DNA from: Centropus unirufus
Lineage: Eukaryota; Chordata; Aves; Cuculiformes; Centropidae
DNA length: 64,000 nucleotides
Assembly: GCA_013397695.1 (NCBI GenBank)
Contig: VYZI01000108.1
Coordinates: forward strand, 1,068,303-1,132,302
Direction of reading: 5' to 3'
Shown here in pieces: positions 48,819-61,998 of this stretch (within the stretch, counting starts at the first letter, position 1; the number at the start of each line of letters is the position of its first letter). The notes below the pieces were generated by a model. It had not been told where the DNA came from. It ran no database searches and saw only the letters and a program-made list of their open reading frames with translations. A program made the position numbers and the translations under genes.

Positions 48819-50482
48819 CTTACCTCAAATAGGGTTATTGTTTGAGAATGTGTATTCTGAAACAGTTATAGACCGAACTGATTTGTGCGTTAGCAAATGG
48901 AGCAAGTAAACAGTTCCTTGTCTGTACCCACTGATTCTGTGTTGCTTTCAGAATTGTGTTGTGAATGTTTCTGTGTCACTTCACGGAAGTTTGGCTTTTT
49001 TTCTTGCTGCTATTCAGTTCTAAAACACTGCAGTTTTGTGAGTTAGTACTGTCTTGCTCTGCTAGCAGTGGAAAAATGTTTGTTTGGACTGGCAAGGAAT
49101 GCTTATTTACTATGCTTTTCAGTAGGCACATTATATATTCTGGGCCTTGGCAAGTGATTACACAGTATATAATCTGCAATGTTCACAAGTATTCACACCC
49201 AAATGAAAAAGTGAAATCTTTATTAGTAAAAACCCAATGACCTAAAACTGTTATCTATGGCTAGGGTTCCCAAAATGCCCAAGGTATGCTCGTGCAATAA
49301 GAAATGATGCACAAAAATAGAAACCTGCATGAGAAAGTCTTGAGGCTGTAATAATATTTCCTCAGCCCCACTCAATGCTGGGTCCTTCCTGGCAGGTCTG
49401 GACTGCATCCACAGGTCATATTGACTTTGTCTGGATTGATGGGGTTTCAGCAGCTGTCCCCTGTTGCTTTCAGGAAGTCAGGTCAGGAGCTCTTAGGTAA
49501 AGCAGCCCTGTAAGATCACAAACGGGTGTCAGTGCCTGACTGTGAGTGATGGTGTTATTTCTGTCCAAAAGAATAGTATCCAGCGATGCACGGTGTATGT
49601 CTGGATGTGTCAGAGGACACATCCTATTAAGGAAGAAATTTGGAATTTGGGGGCCAATTTGGGGCCCTTGCTCTTCTGACTCCTACAAAGCTCCAGCTGA
49701 CACGGTGCACAATTCCTGCATCATTGTCCAGCTGTTGCCTTGTGACGGTGTGGGAGCCTTGCTGGGATAAGATCTATGTCCACCCTTGATAACTCTGGTG
49801 GCACTCCCTAATGCACTGTTAACTGTGCTGTATGTTTCAAGAAAACAACAGGGAAGAAATGGAAAAGCGGTCTTAAATGTCTTAAGGATAAGCGAATTAG
49901 TGAAACCTGCTGAACCTACAATAATGCCTAAGAAATCTCTCCTTTCTCACTGGATTTTTTTATACCTTACCTGTACTTTACGGCCAGATTTGTTGGGCTG
50001 TGAGCTGCTGAGGGACTTCTCATGGGAAAGAGTTTTTTCAAGCAGTGAATCTGAGTTGTAAGACTTTGGCAGTCAAGGAATGGTCTTCTCTCATCAAAAA
50101 GGTCACTCCTGGAGTACAGATGTTTCACAGACAGAGACATTAATATCTGGAGCTGTGATGCTGACCCTTCACTTTGGTTTGATACTAATTAATTATGTGG
50201 ATTTTTGAATAGTTGGATCCCAGGTGGCAAATAGTTTAATCCAGGTGGTAACTGGTGCAGATAGCAGAAAGTGAACAGCAACTTTGCTGCCTTTTTTTTT
50301 CTGGGAACTTAAAACTTCCAATCTTGCTGCATTAAGCTAAGTCATGCAGAAATGCTCCAGCTGTTCTTTGCATTGTGGAAGCCAAATTCAGCATTTTGAT
50401 GGTTTTTTTCCCTTAGTTTCACAACTGGTCTCTCAAAAACAAATTGATGTGTTAGGTAACAAAATCTTACCTGTACCCTCCT

Positions 50483-50514
50483 TCTAGTTATTTGAATTTT
50501 CTAGTTATTTGAAT
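50483..50514 (+). repeat. 14-base direct repeat
   Basis: CTAGTTATTTGAAT occurs at 50483-50496 and again at 50501-50514 with a 4-base spacer (period 18). It is probably a slippage duplication. Confidence 0.7.
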
Positions 50515-51656
50515 CTTGTTTAAGATGGACTCCTTCCATCCCATTGTATAAAATACCAAGATCGCCAGGAGATAAAGCAGCCAGGCTTCTTGGTAGAGTG
50601 GGACGTCTAGTGGCACTAGTGGACTGTTAGCCCTTTAAGCTCCCTCTCCTTTACCAAATGCTCTGGTCACAGTCAAACTCAAAGGAATTCTGGTGAAAAG
50701 CAGTAGAACACATCAGCAAATAATGTTTGTGATTTGTTTTCTGGTTTTAATGAGCTTTTTTGCTATGACGTATGACGAACCCTTCTCAGCTCCCTCCATT
50801 TGCAGGAAGAGGTAATCTTTCTTTTAATACTTCTAAGGTAGAATTTATTCAAGTTTGTTTGTTTTTTTAAATAAGATTTGTGTTATGCTTTTCCTAGCAA
50901 ATTTCATGTGTGAGGTCTCTCTCAAATGTAGACAGTCTGCATCATGGTGTTTTAATGAGGACCTGTGTGTCTCTTTAGCAGCGAGTTGCTGCTACCCTTG
51001 CTTCACACACACAGTGCTAAGGAAAAGGAATGCTGAATTTGAGAACCATTACCCCACAGCATGAATCCCTAGAGCAGTGATACCCATATCCATTTTGGGA
51101 TGCTGACAACATACTTCATTTCAGGGTCCTGCTTGTGGCCTTCTGCTTAAGCTGTGGTTTCTGGATGCACGATCAGGAGAACAGTACATGCTGCTTGGAG
51201 CAGCTCCAAGGATTGATCTGAACACTGGGTAATGTCATGCTTGCATGCAACATGGGATAGTCCCCCATCCCTCAAGTAAGCATAGATTTTCAGTACTTGG
51301 CTCCTTCTGGTTTAATGGAGAAGAAAATAACCTGTGTCCATTACCAAATTATGCAGAGTCCTTTCCATGGGACTTGTAATTTCAAAGTTGTTCCTCTTGT
51401 TGCTTTCAGTGAAGCTGGCTGAGGATTTCCAGGGTTACTAATCTTTTTTTATCTACTCCTTTTTAACTTAAAAGGTAGTCAGCTCTCGTAAGACTAGAGC
51501 CAGCCAACTGGTGAAGGTCAGAGCAAAGTGACAGGTGCAGTATTAACTAGTCTGTTATCAGTGATTGCACTAGGTACTGTTCTGTACCTGACCATACAAC
51601 AGCACAGTAGCCTGTTCTGATCTTCATTTTCTCCCTTTATTTGAGTGACCTTTCCA

Positions 51657-51669
51657 TCTCTCTCTCTCT
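51657..51669 (+). repeat. CT dinucleotide run
   Basis: This is a short CT repeat, followed a few bases later by CTACAG. Confidence 0.6.
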
Positions 51670-53578
51670 GCCTACAGCCTTGATAACTCAGGAGCATGGA
51701 ATGGACTGGCCAGGATATCAAAAGACCGGGTACTTAAAATGAACAAAACCAGATAGTAATTCAAAGACTATGGAAGCTTTTGCACTTCTGATATCTCCTG
51801 CATTGTGTGCCAAGGATTGTGATGGGAACAAAAAACTTAAAGGTTTGGGGTGGTGTAAGGGTGAGCCTTTAGTGGAAGAAGGAAAATTAAAGGGCTACAG
51901 AAGTTGTCTTGGAATATGAGTGAAACAGGAGCATTTGCCATCAAGAGAGAGAATGAGGTGGATCTAATTATTGTGTAAGAATACAAATGGAAGATAGCTT
52001 AGTAGTCCTTTAAATTTCAGATACACAGTACTATTACAGTGCTACAAATTTGGCAGATGTAGGTAAATGTTGGGAAATGTCAGTCTTGACCTTTTTCTGG
52101 GGTTTGTCAGAATAACAGAAGTACTTATACAGAAATACATCAAATACTACTCCTTCATATATATGTTAATAATATTCTTAATCTTCATTATGTTTCTCTC
52201 GAGCCTATATGCTGCACAAATATTTCTTGGCATGCCTACAGATCTCTAACTGTTTGTACATTTGGCTTGCTTCAGGCCAGCTTGAAATGAATTTGTCTGG
52301 GTATCTTTTCTGTGTATGGGATTTTTTAAGTTCCATTGCTATACCTGTGTCATATTGTTGATCATGTGTCTTCCCATTCATTACCACCCAAAGGAAAAGC
52401 AGAAGGAAAATATTGATGAAATTTTGATACAAGTGAGATACTGGGGAACCCAGTCAGTGATATTCATACGTGTTGGGGCTGCCTCTGCACATTTCAAACT
52501 TCTGTTGATAGAAGTAATTGTACTTTTTTCAGGGTAGGCTAGAGGGAATAAGGCTGTACTTTGCAACTCATGTAGAAACGCTTGAAGTAGCTCTAAGCTA
52601 ACTAGTCTGTTAGCACAGAGCTCAGTGTGGGCAGAAGGCTTACTCTGAGACTTGATAAATACACAGGGCACAATTCCTCTCAGGTGAGCTTGCTTCTTAT
52701 TCTGACCCAGAAAAGAGCTATCGTTTTGTTGTTGTTCTTTCTCTCAGTAGCCCTTCATTTGGATCCCACCATTAAGCACATTGGAAGAAGTCTTCTGTTT
52801 TATGGGTACTGGAGTGACCTAATTGCCTCTGGGGATGTGCAGCCAGAGACTAGAATACACCTGTGCCAGTGGAGACTGTGAGTTTGAGTAAATGCCAGTG
52901 AAAGAAGAGGCAAACATAGATCAGGAAGCTGGGCCCACAAGGTAGCAAAAGAAGTTATGAAATATGGTACTATAAAAATTCTTCTGTGGGGCTGTCAAAC
53001 TAATGACGTGTCTCTGTTGTGGCTTATGACATTTCTGGCATGACAGAGAATGACAGCCTTGAGTTTCAGTGTTCAGGGTAATTTATTGTGGGTCATTGCC
53101 TTTGAGCCTGCTGTTCCAGACAGGTACTCTCCTGTCCTTTACTTATTCCTGCACTGTTGCTCTTCTTTGCTGTTTCTGTATCATGTTATCCACCACATGA
53201 GAAAAAAAAGACAGGGTGGAAAATTTTTCTGGTGCATTTGCTTGAATGGAACACTGTGGGGGTCATATTTCTCAAAGAACTCTTGCTCGTGTGGCACTGA
53301 CACTCGAAGCAGCAGGTAGGTGTGCAGAACAGAGCATGTAAATGCCTGCAGAAATCTGGCTGATCATAGCAAATATTCCTAATGAAGACACCAATTCAGA
53401 TGGTGGGGCTCAGTGCAACACAAGCATGTCATTGCAACGGTAGTGCACTCACAAATGTTTGGCAATGGTTCTGACAGTGACAAGGTTGAGGTTGTGGAAA
53501 TCCAAGTACTAAGCTGTATGGATTTATCCCATAGAACATACATGGTCTTTGGGCCACCAGCTGATCTGCCTGAATTAA

Positions 53579-54160
53579 ATGATGCCATGGTTAATATTCC
53601 TGACTCAGTTCCTATTATTTGTTCTCTCTGGTGGTTCAATTTGGACAGACTTCCAAACTGCTTCGAGTTGTTTTGAGTGCTGTGATGTGGTGAGTGACCT
53701 GGCCACATCCATGCTGAAGGGCTTTTGTAGGTTAATCCTTCTGCAAAAAGGAGTCTTCAGCACTAAAGCAGTGAGCAGACTTCCCCAAAAGCAGGGAGGC
53801 AAGCTGGAAGAGTGGCTGCTCACAGTTTGTATTTGCTTCATTCTGGTTAAAAACATCAGCTTTACATGTGGAGAAAGAGCAGGGGCCTCTGTTGGCTGCC
53901 TTTCAAGGGACTTGCAGCTTCCTTTTGCTCACTTCTGCAGTAGGGAGTTTAATTTCTTTTCCTTTTCACATACCCTCACTCCATCACTGATCTACCCTGT
54001 CTCTAAAGCTATCACAAGGAACTTGTTACATCTCTGTCTATCTGGAACACAACATCTTAACCCACTCTCCTTTGTGCTCCCTCACTTTTTGTTTTCCTCC
54101 TTTCTCTCCATTTCATCTCCTGTTAGGCAAATTCTCCTCCACAAACCCATACTAGAGTAG
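53579..54160 (+). other. Longest open frame (193 codons), unrecognised
   Basis: The frame has 193 codons from an ATG at 53579 to a TAG at 54158-54160. The product would be rich in Leu, Phe, Ser and Cys with several hydrophobic patches and no known domain. By codon-count arithmetic, a frame this long is expected roughly once or less in 64 kb of random sequence, so it is only mildly unusual. The first 100 bases overlap a different plus-strand frame (53413-53676) and a minus-strand frame (53708-53379), so the region as a whole is poor in stop codons. I do not assign a function and lean toward non-coding. Confidence 0.15.
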
Positions 54161-57100
54161 AGCTTGTGTGTGGGCTGAGAGAGGGCAAAGGATTAAGACA
54201 CTACGTATTGCACGTCTTCTTGACAAATAGCCTGATTATTCTGGGTGAAGAAAGTGAAACAGATCTGATTCTTAGCCATCACCACTGAAGTCTGCGTTGC
54301 CATTAGAGCCCAGGCAGTGCTCAGTTCCCGTAAGAGGAGCTGGTCAATGGGAAGATTTCCGCAGCCAAGCTCCAAAACACTCCCCAAGACTCTCTGGGAG
54401 TGTCAGCAGATCTCTAACCAAGCCAAGAGAAAGGCCTCAGCGCATTGCCTGGCTAGCTGACAGCACCTCTGAACTATGCGTAGGATTAGCTGTTGTCACA
54501 CACACAGCCTTCCTGTAAACTCAGGGTGTTCAGCAACGTCCATTCCCTCGGAGCATTGCAAAGGACAGGGGCTGTGGAGGCGTTTGATCTGCAGGAGGCT
54601 GGTGCAGCACAGTGGTTAACACAGTATGTCTGGGTGGTGGAAGAGAAGGGGAGAAGTTGTGAAAGAGGCTTCTTGATTTCATTACTTCCTGCACCTTATA
54701 TGCTGTCTGCAGGCAGCACATAGCAGATCTGTGGAGCTGGACTACCATGTGAATTTTAAAAAGATAGAGCTAAGGAGAGTGAGAGAAAACCAAGGGAATA
54801 CATTAAAAATTTCCTCTGCTACCTCATTAATCTTTTGCAGAAAATAACGCATGCAAAACTTGGGCTAGGGAAGTCTCTAAAGAAAAACATTTTTGGGGTG
54901 AGGTTTTAACAAAATAAAGAAATAAACTAAGTCACTATCACAGCAGGAAAGTGCTTGAGGCCTTCAGGATTTGTATGTTTTACCATTGTTCTAAAAATAA
55001 ATTGGAAAAAAATTGTTAAGTCTTTCAGTTGAAAGATAATATTTGCTTGAAGTGGCTGTGTTTGGGCTTTGGTCCTGCACTGTGCTTTACCATCTTTCCT
55101 GGCCATGCAGCTGACTTTTAGAAACAGAAGATGAAAAATGGTAGGAGGGGAGACAGCAGAGCCGTGCAGTGAAGGGAGAAGCACAGTGAGCATTAGCAGG
55201 ATGGATGTAAAGCAGAAGTGTGCCTCACCGTACTGTAAGTGCTGAGACAATACGTGTGTTAGAGATCAGCAGTTGGTTTTCTGCTCTCCAGTAGGCTCAA
55301 ATCAGTGGGCAAAAATTCTGGCAGCTGTGATAAGTTTCAGAAGAGGGGTGGCTGGTGCCCCAGATAAATGGCCAGGCTGGTCCTCTCCTCTCTTGCTGTA
55401 CTGACTGGCCATTTTTTAAATGAGCACAAGGCTTTCCATGTTTCCAGAAACCACAGAGAAAGGGCTGCCTTCTGATTCTCCTTCTTCATGAACTATTTTG
55501 TAATTTGCAGTAGAATGCCCAGAGAGAACAGCATTGCCTCTCAATTTTCTCCTTTTCCCTAGAATTTACCACTTCCCCTCTCAGCGCAGCTGCTCTCTCA
55601 GTTCCTGCTTCCACTACCTCTCCTTTGGCTACCTCCACTTCCCAGCCATTGCCTGCTGTCATTTCTTCCTGCTCCACCCAGACCTCGCCTCAGCAAAGAA
55701 TAACTCCACTCACTCTTTCTGGCCTGTCCCAGAAATTGGAACGACTTTTTTTTTTGTCAAAGTGAGCTGACCTGCATGGTTTGTAGGCAAATAGCATTCC
55801 AGAGGAAGGTTTTTTTTCAGGGTGTGAATGGTGGGTAGGTGTCTAGCTTTTCACAAAAGACTGTCACTAGAAGTTAGGTATCATGAATTACTTCTGCCTG
55901 GCCAGTGCACATTAATGAAGAAATTAGTTAATGGATGCTCTCAGAGTTGCAAAGGCAAGGTTACTATTTACTGGTAGGTAAGTGCAACTTGACCATCATT
56001 GTCCTCCCTATACACTTAAGTTCTGCAGTGGTGCACATATGTACATGAGCAGTGTAAGGGAACATTTATTCTGATGACCTTGATAGATTTTTGCTGCTGG
56101 AGCTCTGACCCTTGTTCTTCCAACTTTAGTTCCTTTCCCTGGAGAAGCTCCTGAAGGGACTCAGCCACTGATTTTGTGTGGATTACCTGTGCACGAGGTG
56201 TTCAAAAGTACACCGCATGCATACCCACACACGCACTTGTACATACATGTTCATGACAATTCCAAGTCAGGGAATGCCAAAACTCCAATTACCCTTGGTA
56301 CCCTCAGTTAGTCCCCCTGTGGCTCTGTTTTTCTGCTGTAGCCTTTAATTACACATGCTTCTGCTATTTACCCTCTCTTTCATCCCTGCCTTATTTCACA
56401 CACAGAATGAGCTGTACTCAATTAATAGCAGCAACTTAATATTGAGTTTTCTCCTTACTGCTCAATGTGTGGCCCCTTGGCTTATTTACAGCATGATATT
56501 CAAGCCCTGCTCTGATGGCAAAATGGTGGATTTCCTTATGGGTTTTTCTATGTCTTCATCTTTGCATATGTATCACTTGTATGTAGCTACACAAGTGATT
56601 TATGGTGGAACTTTTTCTAGTACTTGTTCCTAGACTCTGGATGATGCCCACTTACTACTTTCATTCTTCAGATGGTTTTAGAGTGGAAAATATGACAGGG
56701 GGAAGTTGTATAATTTGCTGTGAAAGGAGGTGGCTACTTTATTTTGTTTGCTGGCAGCTAGTGCATGTTCTGTTTTCTTATAAAAGCTGTGGGTGAGAAG
56801 CAGAGGAAGGCTGTTTTATTCTGTCTGCTTCAGTTGTGAAGAAAGAAGAAAACTGCCCCTTCTTAGAGAGCTATGGGGAGGGCAGAGGACCTTTTACAGA
56901 GGGCAGTGTGAGTTATCCCATTCTGTCTAACACATACCCCCAAGAATGGAGAATGGCTCATGGGAAACTCCTGAGTATGGCACTGAGCCATAACATCCCC
57001 ATGTGGCCCTCACATAGGGTCTCTTGGATGCTAGCAGGAATGGTGCAGAGCTTGGAGTTGAGCAGAGCATACTGAAAACTGTTAGAGTGAAAGAAAGATC

Positions 57101-58793
57101 GAGACCTCCTTAGCATGTGAACACACAGCAACCAGGAACGTACAGTGAGCAAGCAGTGGAGGGGAATGAGTTTATTTTCAGTTCTAAGATCTGTTTTTGA
57201 GTTGTTTTGAGTAGCCGGGACCACATCTGTGCAGATCCTTACTCCTTTGACATGCTTGGGCTGCTCCCATTAGTGAAAAAGTGTGGGAAAACCACCTCAA
57301 ATCATTGGCCAGCTTGAGACCTAGTTTGACCCAGAATTCAACCAGCTTGGTAGCAGCTGGATTTCTTTGGTCACATCTTCCCATATTGTATACTAAGTCC
57401 TAGTGGCAATCCTGGCTCTGTGAAAAGCTTCTGGCTCTTAATGATTGCTATGCTAACTCTTGAGTGGTTTGGGGAGGTGGGAACACAGTGGTTCTGGCAT
57501 TTTCCCCTGAGTAGAGAGGGAGCACATTCAGTTCCTGGAGGGCTGCAAGAGTAACTGCTGCCAATAAGGAAGACCTGAGACATTGTATGGTATTGGGCTC
57601 AAGTGACTAACAAGGATGGTATTTTCTGGGTTGAGGATGACAAGGAATGATTCCCCTTTTCACTGCAGTTAGGAAGTCAGCAAGGTATTTAAAGGTATTG
57701 AAGGTTGGATGGGGCTGAGGCTATCTCAGTACTTAGCGCAAGCCTCCAACAGGTTGAAGAGGTTGCTGAGAGAGCGCTGGACTGTTGCAAGTGTGATGCT
57801 TATGTGTGAGGGTGGGTGAAACTAGTGGGGAGGCTCCCAGTGCTAACTGAAGGAGAAGAATAAATGTTTTTTCCATGTATTTAATGTTTTTTTGAGGTTC
57901 TCTTTTCTATAACCTTTGGAGAACTTTATTTGGTGTTTAAAAGTTCAGTAGTGGTGTCTGAATCAAGAGATCGCGGGAGGTACATGACCTGATCAGTTTT
58001 CCAGAACAGGTGAGAGGGCAAATGGGGCTCTCTCAGCTTCCTGAAGTGTGGGGGACATCCCTAACCAACCATCATTTAAAACACAGGGAAATATGTCCAC
58101 ATGAATGATGTCTCAATTCCATCACTGTGGGAAAAAATAAATCCTTGCTCACTGTCCCAGTCAGTGTAGTGTGAGGAGCAGGCTTGGCAGGAACTGTGGT
58201 TCAGTCTCATCTGAATTTCCAGCTCTCTAAACAAACTGTATGTTATCGACATGAAAGAATATGTGTTCCACTGGGACTTAAAGTAGTTTGTATCGAGCCC
58301 TGGGAGTTTTCAAGTTACCAGATTTTGGAACTGTCTTTGTTAAAATAGGAAAGGAGTCCCAGAGCATGGAGATTTTGAATCAGTGGCATGAATCTGCTCA
58401 TCATGGGAGTGAAGGGGAGATCTGGAACTAGTTGCAATTACAGGACAACAATATTTACCAAGGTAAGGGCAGAGATACTGGTAGCCTGCCCTTCAGCACT
58501 TCAGCTTTTCCTGAGCAGGAAAGCAGCTGCATTGCTATGTGCCCCCCTCATTGCTCTAACGTTTGGTTGCAGGGTTGATTACCAAAAATCCACAGCAACT
58601 GGTTTCTGGCCTTACAGAGAGAAAGGGGAGGAGATAAGCTTGCAAGAATCTTATAAGATCATGCCACACTAGAAAACTAGTGTCTGTAATAGGACCGGTT
58701 CTCTTGAAGTGACCGTGGGATGGCCTGAAGGGAGCCAGGGTAAAGTGAAGATAAGGAATCCTTTATAAGCAACAAATTTAGAAAGATATTTAC

Positions 58794-58818
58794 TTTTTTT
58801 TTTTTTTTTTTTAAAAAA
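58794..58818 (+). repeat. T19-A6 homopolymer
   Basis: Nineteen T are followed directly by six A. On the minus strand it reads T6-A19, which could be the tail of an old retrocopy, but no parent sequence is recognised beside it. Confidence 0.65.
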
Positions 58819-59705
58819 GAGGGCAGCTTGGAAGACGTGGCTGTTACTGAACGAAGGCTTAAGCACTGTAATAGGAAGGCATGGGGTTAAAAGGGGCTGA
58901 CCCAGGTAGAGGATATTCCACATCTAGCCTTGGGTTTGAGTCCAATTTCTGTGATAAGAACTATCTTTAATGTAATACTGAAAAGATGAAGCAGTGGGAA
59001 ATAGAAGAAGCCTGGCCAAGATTTTCATTTCCATGAGCTATGTAAACCTCTCAAGCTGTAGTTACTGATCTATTTTTGCTTTCATTGCTTCCCAAAGGCA
59101 AAAGTAATAACTCCATGCAAAAAAGGTCAATTTCCCCAGCATTTACCAAAACCAGCAGGAATTGTTCAATGGCCAATGTAACAGAAGTTGGTTGTCTAAA
59201 CATTTAGAGTCTGTAAGGATCAATGTATGGGCAGAAAGGGGCAAACTAAATCCCAGGCTCTGCATAAGTTTGGATCTTTATCTATACTTTCTGTATAATT
59301 ATTGTGATTCAAGTACTCTGCCTGATGTCTTTCCAAGATTCCCCTGTATCATTTTGTCATTGACAGGCTTATGGCCTTATTTTGGCGCTTGTATAAAAAC
59401 ATTTAGAAGTGGAACAGCTGAACAAAATCTTCAGGTAAATGCAGCGTGCTATGACTACAGATAAATGGTGTCTCCCATTACAGACAAATGAGATCTGTAG
59501 CTCTGAAAATGTTTTGTCTGAGATTTCTCCACAGAGAATGGTGAAGATAATGCTACCACAGTTGTGATCCTGTCACGGGGTGAGCTGAGCTGTGGAAAAT
59601 ATTTGGTATATATACCTGCAGCTTGGCTACCCAGAGGATTTTGTGGCATGAGTCAGAAATGTTCTGCTAGGGGTTAGTGGCTTGAGCCTTCCCACAATTA
59701 AGCAA

Positions 59706-60092
59706 AATCATAGAATCATACAATAGTTTAGGTTGGAAGGGACCTTAAAGATCATCTACTTCCAACCCCCCTGCCCTAAGCAGGGACACTTTCCACCAGA
59801 TCAGGCTGCTCATAGCCTCATCCAACCTGGCCTTGAAAATCTCCAGGGATGGGGCATCCCGTGCCTCACTACCGCCACATTAACACATTTCTTCCTAATA
59901 TTGAATCTAAATCTTCCCCCTTTCAGCCTAAAACTGTTACTCCTCACCCTATCCTTACACTTCCTGATAAACCCTTTCCTTTTATCTAGGCTGCCTTTTA
60001 GTACTAGAAGGCTACTATAAGGTGTCCCTGGAGCCTTCCGTTCACCAGGCTGAACAACCCATCTTTCTTAGCTTGTTCTCATTTGGGAGGAG
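59706..60092 (-). mobile_element. CR1 LINE 3' fragment with intact terminal repeat
   Basis: This is the best preserved CR1 tail in the window. The plus strand starts ATCATAGAATCATACAATAG, the reverse complement of the terminal repeat. It continues with a GGTTGGAAGGGACCTTAAAG segment, then TCCAACCCCCCTGCCC and GGGACACTTTCCACCAGATC. After that comes the reverse complement of the ORF2 C-terminus (CTCCAGGGATGGGGCATCCC, TTCAGCCTAAAACTGTTACT) and a final part near CTTCCGTTCACCAGGCTGAA. The copy is 5'-truncated near 60092. The frame at 59733-60020 on the opposite strand is a shadow of this relic. Lower decay than the neighbours suggests a younger insertion. Confidence 0.95.
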
Positions 60093-61937
60093 AAGAAATA
60101 AATTGCATATTCCACCCCTGATGCAGTAGAAGTGTACAAACCAATATATCCATGTCTGCTGGGCCACATTTACCTGCACGTGTTGGTTCCTCAGTGCTAG
60201 ATCCTGCTATGAACTCCAGCTCTGCATGCTGTTGGAAATTGCAGAAAGAGATGGATAGTTGTTCACTTACACATACACATACATTTTTTTGACCTGCAGC
60301 ATATGGTGAAATTTGCTTAATCCGTGGGAAACTCACATACTCATACATGATGTGACATGTATTTTCTCCACAAATGCAAACCCTAGTTTTACACTATTCT
60401 GTATTTGTTACTAGATCCTCAAATCCATTTTTGCTGCATAGTTAGGCAGGTACATTTGGTATTTCTGTTCTTTCTACTGTTCCAGTTTTTTAAAAAAAGA
60501 GTCTAAGAAAAAAAAAATTATCAGAAAACACATAAATAATTCAGAACACATGCTTTCTGTCAACTGCTTGACTGTTACTATTTTATCTCTAAATATAGGG
60601 CAAAGGCAAACCCCTTCCAAACAAGGAAGAGTAGGAAGATGCATTGCAAAATTATGCCTAGGTTAAATGAGTCATGAATACATGCACAGATACATCAGAA
60701 ATGCGATGCCTGCATTTTGGTGCTTATGCATTGTGAGTTTCTGAGTGCATGTAAATTGTGTACACTCTGCCTACATCTGACTTGCTGCAAGTGTGCAGTC
60801 ACTATTTTCCCACGACTTTGGGTGTCCAGGCTTCCAGATGTTCAGAAGTTGCATGCAAATATGTTGTAATGGGAGACTCCATTGGAGGTTGCTAAACTTC
60901 TTGGCATTACCTAGGAGTTCAACCCCTTATGAAATTCACATATAATATATAAATGGGTCACTTCTTATAAAGGAAAATCCCACTCCAAAGTCCTGAAGTC
61001 AGATGTAAGAGCTTCATTGAATTAAACAAGTAAGTGAGCTGGACCTGCAGCAGATCTCATTTCCCATGCAGTTTCATTTGTTTTTTCACCTTATGGATTC
61101 TCGACTGATCAACTGCTGAAAGAATTCCTGAAAGTTATTTTGATTTTTACCACACATTATATCCTACCTATAGGCACTGTCAAAGCCCTAGTCTCTTTGT
61201 ATGAAGGTGCTCACTCACACTCCTCTTACTGGGGTTCAACACTACTGAGAGAACCTGCCTCTGGTCCTTTGTAGCTCCTTGATTGGTTTTAATAACATGA
61301 GGAGGTATATTTTTGCGTATATGTTCTGATACACTGGAATTAGACCCATCCTTATGTTACTGTGGTGATAATAAATGTCATTGTTATTTGTCTACCACTC
61401 AAGTTCTGATATGCACTGCAAAGCTAAAGATAGCGCAACAAGCTGTGCAATATCCTAGGCTGGCATGACCACAGTATTAGAACACAATAGGCTAGTTCAG
61501 TCTGAGAAAAGACCTGTTCCTGAGAAATTTTTATCAGCTTTTTTTAATAACCTGTATGAAGGCAATGCCACAGTATTACTGTGAATATCCTGTCTCATCA
61601 CCTGATTTCTCTACAGTTAGATTTCCTGATGTCCAACCTAGTTATTTTTTTGTACAAATCTTGCTCATTCCTCAGTGCAATCAGAGGCAATAAAAAAACA
61701 ACCTTATATGTAGCAGTTATGTGGGGGACTCTATAAAATAGATGTTACTGCTATGGTTGTGAGCAATCAGAATTTGAGGGGGGAGGGAGTGTGCTTTCTC
61801 TGCCAGGTTTCCCATCCAACCTCAGAGAAGTCTCTTAATCTCTGTGTTATGCTACCTAAAAGGGAATCTATGAGTGTAAGTTTACTGGTATTTCAGGGGT
61901 GTTCAGATACTTCACTGACAGGGGCTACATAGGTGAA

Positions 61938-61950
61938 TAGAGAGAGAGAG
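61938..61950 (+). repeat. AG dinucleotide run
   Basis: Six or so AG units lie 50 bases upstream of the 61999 frame. Confidence 0.6.
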
Positions 61951-61998
61951 CAGACGTACATTTAATAATCTGGTAAAGGACTGATATTTAACTCAGCA

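Larger units (their letters stand above)
48571..59705. other. Long non-coding stretch (about 11 kb) with ORFs to test
   Basis: No gene was recognised with confidence. It includes an acceptor-preceded CxxC-containing frame at 48716-48818, a block of three overlapping frames at 53379-54160, a direct repeat at 50483-50514, a CT run near 51657-51669 and a T/A homopolymer at 58794-58818. All other frames fall within chance length for sequence of this size. Confidence 0.5.
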
